Part shown: positions 62,088 through 64,000 of the stretch, piece after piece | Numbering within the stretch: position 1 is the first letter of the stretch | Layout of the letters: every line of letters starts with the position of its first letter | DNA from: JADFGZ01 sp965222345 | Lineage (GTDB): Bacteria > Acidobacteriota > Terriglobia > 2-12-FULL-54-10 | Direction: 5' to 3' | DNA: 64,000 nucleotides | Assembly (NCBI GenBank): GCA_965222345.1 | Contig: CBDCTS010000004.1 | Span: 248,001 to 312,000, forward strand | Translations under genes and position numbers: made by a program | The notes under the pieces: model-generated | Told to the model about the DNA's origin: nothing | The model's database searches: none | Seen by the model: the letters and a program-made list of their open reading frames with translations, nothing else

Positions 62088-63005
62088 TCAATAGCCAAAG
62101 ACCGGCTTCGCTTTCAGCTTGTTTAGATGCTTCAGTCCGCCGGTCTTCTCCAAGTACTCTCGATGGTCCTGAGTGCTCAGAATATACTTTTCCAGGTATT
62201 CGCTCACCCGTTCCGGACGCCGGGCGTGCTCCACGTAAAGTTTCAAGTGATCCGCGTCGTAGTCATAACAGCCGAAAACAGCCGTGGGATGCGCACCGAA
62301 GGGTTGATGGATGACGGCATCGACGCGGTGCCCCGGAATTACGGTGCGTTCCGGAGATCGCTGGATATACTCGGTCGGCACCAGCTCCTCTGTAATGACG
62401 ATCACCCGGCTGGCTGCCTTCGCTTGCTCCTCGTTTTCCCATCGTGGCCCGTCAATGCGGCAGTTTCCTTGCCGGTCCGCCACCTGCACATGCACCAGGG
62501 AAACGTCGGGAGTGATTGCTTTCAAGAGTAGGTATTCTTCTCCGGTGAAAGGGCACTGCATGCGCCGGACCTGTTCGGCGCCGGGTCCGGCTTCCAACCG
62601 GTCGAGTACCTCGGAGGCCAGCAATGATTTGATCGGAATAAAAGATATGCCCAGCGCCCCGGCCAGATAACCGAAGCAGAGCGAAAGGCTGCTGTAGTCC
62701 AGAGAGGTGACCTGTCCCGTCTCCCGCGCCCGGTTTACGCAATAGACCAGCCCAAAGCGGTCCAGCGATCCGCCGCCGACCATCAGGCGGCTCACTAAAC
62801 CGGCCCCCACCAGCAGGTCCGTATCCATGCCCATGACACATTGGGAGAGGGTGAGATTGTTCTTCTGCTGCCGGATCAGTTCGTGGACGACGGTGATTAC
62901 ATTGCGAGCGACGGCAAAGCCTCCCAGCGCGATGTGGGACCCGTCCGGGATGGTTCGGACCACCTCGGCGGCAGTTTTTACTTTGTCTGCCACTTTGCCG
63001 GGCAC
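62088..63005 (-). CDS. CoA-transferase alpha subunit (GctA/IpdA-like)
   Basis: 305 residues: DGSHIALGGFAVARNVITVVHELIRQQKNNLTLSQ, the glycine-rich LMVGGGSLDRFG, VSLVHVQVADRQGNCRIDGPRWENEEQAKAASRVIVITEELVP, and PFGAHPTAVFGCYDYDADHL. Pairs with the following beta subunit to form a heteromeric CoA-transferase or a hydrolase of the IpdAB type. Two bases after the stop of the upstream alpha/beta hydrolase gene, so translationally coupled. Confidence 0.88.
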   Translation of the reverse strand: MPGKVADKVKTAAEVVRTIPDGSHIALGGFAVARNVITVVHELIRQQKNNLTLSQCVMGMDTDLLVGAGLVSRLMVGGGSLDRFGLVYCVNRARETGQVTSLDYSSLSLCFGYLAGALGISFIPIKSLLASEVLDRLEAGPGAEQVRRMQCPFTGEEYLLLKAITPDVSLVHVQVADRQGNCRIDGPRWENEEQAKAASRVIVITEELVPTEYIQRSPERTVIPGHRVDAVIHQPFGAHPTAVFGCYDYDADHLKLYVEHARRPERVSEYLEKYILSTQDHREYLEKTGGLKHLNKLKAKPVFGY

Positions 63006-63007
63006 CG

Positions 63008-64000
63008 CTAGGGCTCCACAAGCCAGCGCATAGCGGCCAGCAGTCCGCCGGCTAGCTGACGAGCTTTTTCGATGTGTCCAAAATGGGTCATGGGAAGATC
63101 GAACAGCATCACCCGGATGGGGATATCCGGATTCTGCCGCCGAAATGCCTTCGCAAGGCGGAACTCCAGCGCCTTTTCCGGATCGCTGTTCCAGTGACCG
63201 TTGTCTTTTTCAGAGACCGTCCAGATCATCTTGTGGTAGCCAGCAACGGGCGCGCGCACGGTTGCGAACAGGTCTGGAATTACCTCTTCAGGATTCACGC
63301 CGAGCTTGTTTCCGTCGAGCGCCTGGCGTATTTCTTTGGCGGCGCGTTCGCGGAGTTCAACGGCGCCCTGGTGCTCCAGGTCTTGCAGCACCTGTTTGAA
63401 CTGAGGCCGCCGCGTCCCCTCCAGTTCGTGCCAGCGGCGGGCCACCTCCAGTTCAGACCCCCCGCCGACGGGATTGAGCGGCCCGACGTACCTGCTCCGC
63501 ACATACCCTTCCGGGCTGCGGGGACGCAGCTCCCACAGGGGAGGGTAACTCGCGAACCGCTCCAGGTTTTCAGCCCGAGCCTCCTGCGCATCCTGCACGA
63601 CTTTGTCCAGGGTGGCGGGACCGCCGCTGCCCCATCCCAGGAAAAGTCCCGCCATTCGGCTCTTGAGGTTGGACTCCTCGAGCAGAAACCGTATCTCTCC
63701 GCCGGTGGAATGGCCCACGACCAAGATGGGTCCGGAGGTGACCGTCTCGATGAGGCGACGGACGCCCTCGGCAACCACGCGGAAGGTGAAAACAGCGTTG
63801 CGCACCTTGGCTTCCTCGGCAGATATACTGCGGTCCAGCAGGTAGCCTGGAATCCGGTCCTGCAATGCACCCTGCTCTTGCCACCCGCCGTGTTTGTAAT
63901 TGCCCGGAATGGTAATCAGAAGCACAGGCACCTTTTGGGCCAAGTATTGTCCCAGACCGGGTCCGTTCAACGGGTCCAGAAAAAACTCGTACCAATTGGT
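63008..64000 (-). CDS. alpha/beta hydrolase, 5' end outside window
   Basis: The frame continues past the window end (residues NWYEFFLDPLNGPG precede the first in-window Met), so the protein is longer than the 320 residues given by the Met at 63970. Nucleophile elbow VVGHSTGGEIRFLL with oxyanion region VLLITIPGNYKHGGW; a C-terminal MTHFGHIEKARQLAGGLLAAM may carry the catalytic His. Substrate unknown; thioester or lactone hydrolysis would suit the cluster. Confidence 0.75.
   Translation of the reverse strand, partial: TNWYEFFLDPLNGPGLGQYLAQKVPVLLITIPGNYKHGGWQEQGALQDRIPGYLLDRSISAEEAKVRNAVFTFRVVAEGVRRLIETVTSGPILVVGHSTGGEIRFLLEESNLKSRMAGLFLGWGSGGPATLDKVVQDAQEARAENLERFASYPPLWELRPRSPEGYVRSRYVGPLNPVGGGSELEVARRWHELEGTRRPQFKQVLQDLEHQGAVELRERAAKEIRQALDGNKLGVNPEEVIPDLFATVRAPVAGYHKMIWTVSEKDNGHWNSDPEKALEFRLAKAFRRQNPDIPIRVMLFDLPMTHFGHIEKARQLAGGLLAAMRWLVEP

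Overview
The window is most likely chromosomal DNA from an uncultured or little-studied member of the Acidobacteriota. The assignment rests on familiar synteny blocks, on PheS and S18 proteins that keep Cys-type metal motifs, on a short PheT without the EMAP-type tRNA-binding domain, and on many exported amidohydrolases. The phylum call is an inference from gene content and protein flavour, not from a marker-gene tree. Most of the window reads on the minus strand.

Housekeeping half A (1-24.4 kb). A partial membrane-anchored protein and pcrA lead into archease and a YmdB-type phosphodiesterase. The translation/division block thrS-infC-rpmI-rplT-pheS-pheT-coiled coil-zapA follows, with a convincing 6S RNA (ssrS) downstream of zapA. 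A 1.2-kb repeat-rich gap separates thrS from dtd. Then come a flavin reductase, an HEXXH protein, a radical SAM protein with a damaged cluster motif, a PIN/TRAM membrane protein, and the operon prs-rplY-pth-rpsF-rpsR-rplI-dnaB-alr.

Accessory region (24.4-38.5 kb). Four exported amidohydrolases (two of them a tandem duplicate pair carrying a C-terminal IPT-like domain), an exported alpha/beta hydrolase, an orphan ModA-like lipoprotein, and a Tat-exported protein with an Ig-like domain lie among long gaps. These gaps hold a third copy of the dispersed repeat, hairpins, and fragments of a SNF2-type helicase and of a rhomboid protease.

Housekeeping half B (38.5-51 kb). A 7Fe-type ferredoxin is followed by the ffh-rpsP-khpA-rimM-trmD-rplS-rnhB operon, a GlcG/HbpS protein, a TsaC-type protein, part of the ATP synthase operon (b', b, delta, alpha, gamma; no beta or epsilon downstream), a P-loop kinase and a sugar nucleotidyltransferase.

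Redox and CoA-thioester region (51-64 kb). A porin, a stand-alone CuA-type cupredoxin and a di-haem oxidoreductase form a compact operon behind an AT-rich control region with repeated TTATCA/TGATAA half-sites. After a metallophosphoesterase and a deleted CaiB/BaiF gene comes a catabolic cluster: MaoC hydratase, acyl-CoA dehydrogenase, CitE-type lyase, DUF6282 amidohydrolase, LLM oxidoreductase, two-subunit CoA-transferase and alpha/beta hydrolase. It probably degrades an unidentified branched or cyclic acid through CoA esters. A hicBA toxin-antitoxin pair sits inside it, bracketed by a perfect 85-bp direct repeat of the neighbouring gene's 3' end.

No tRNA, rRNA, CRISPR array or intact insertion sequence was recognised.
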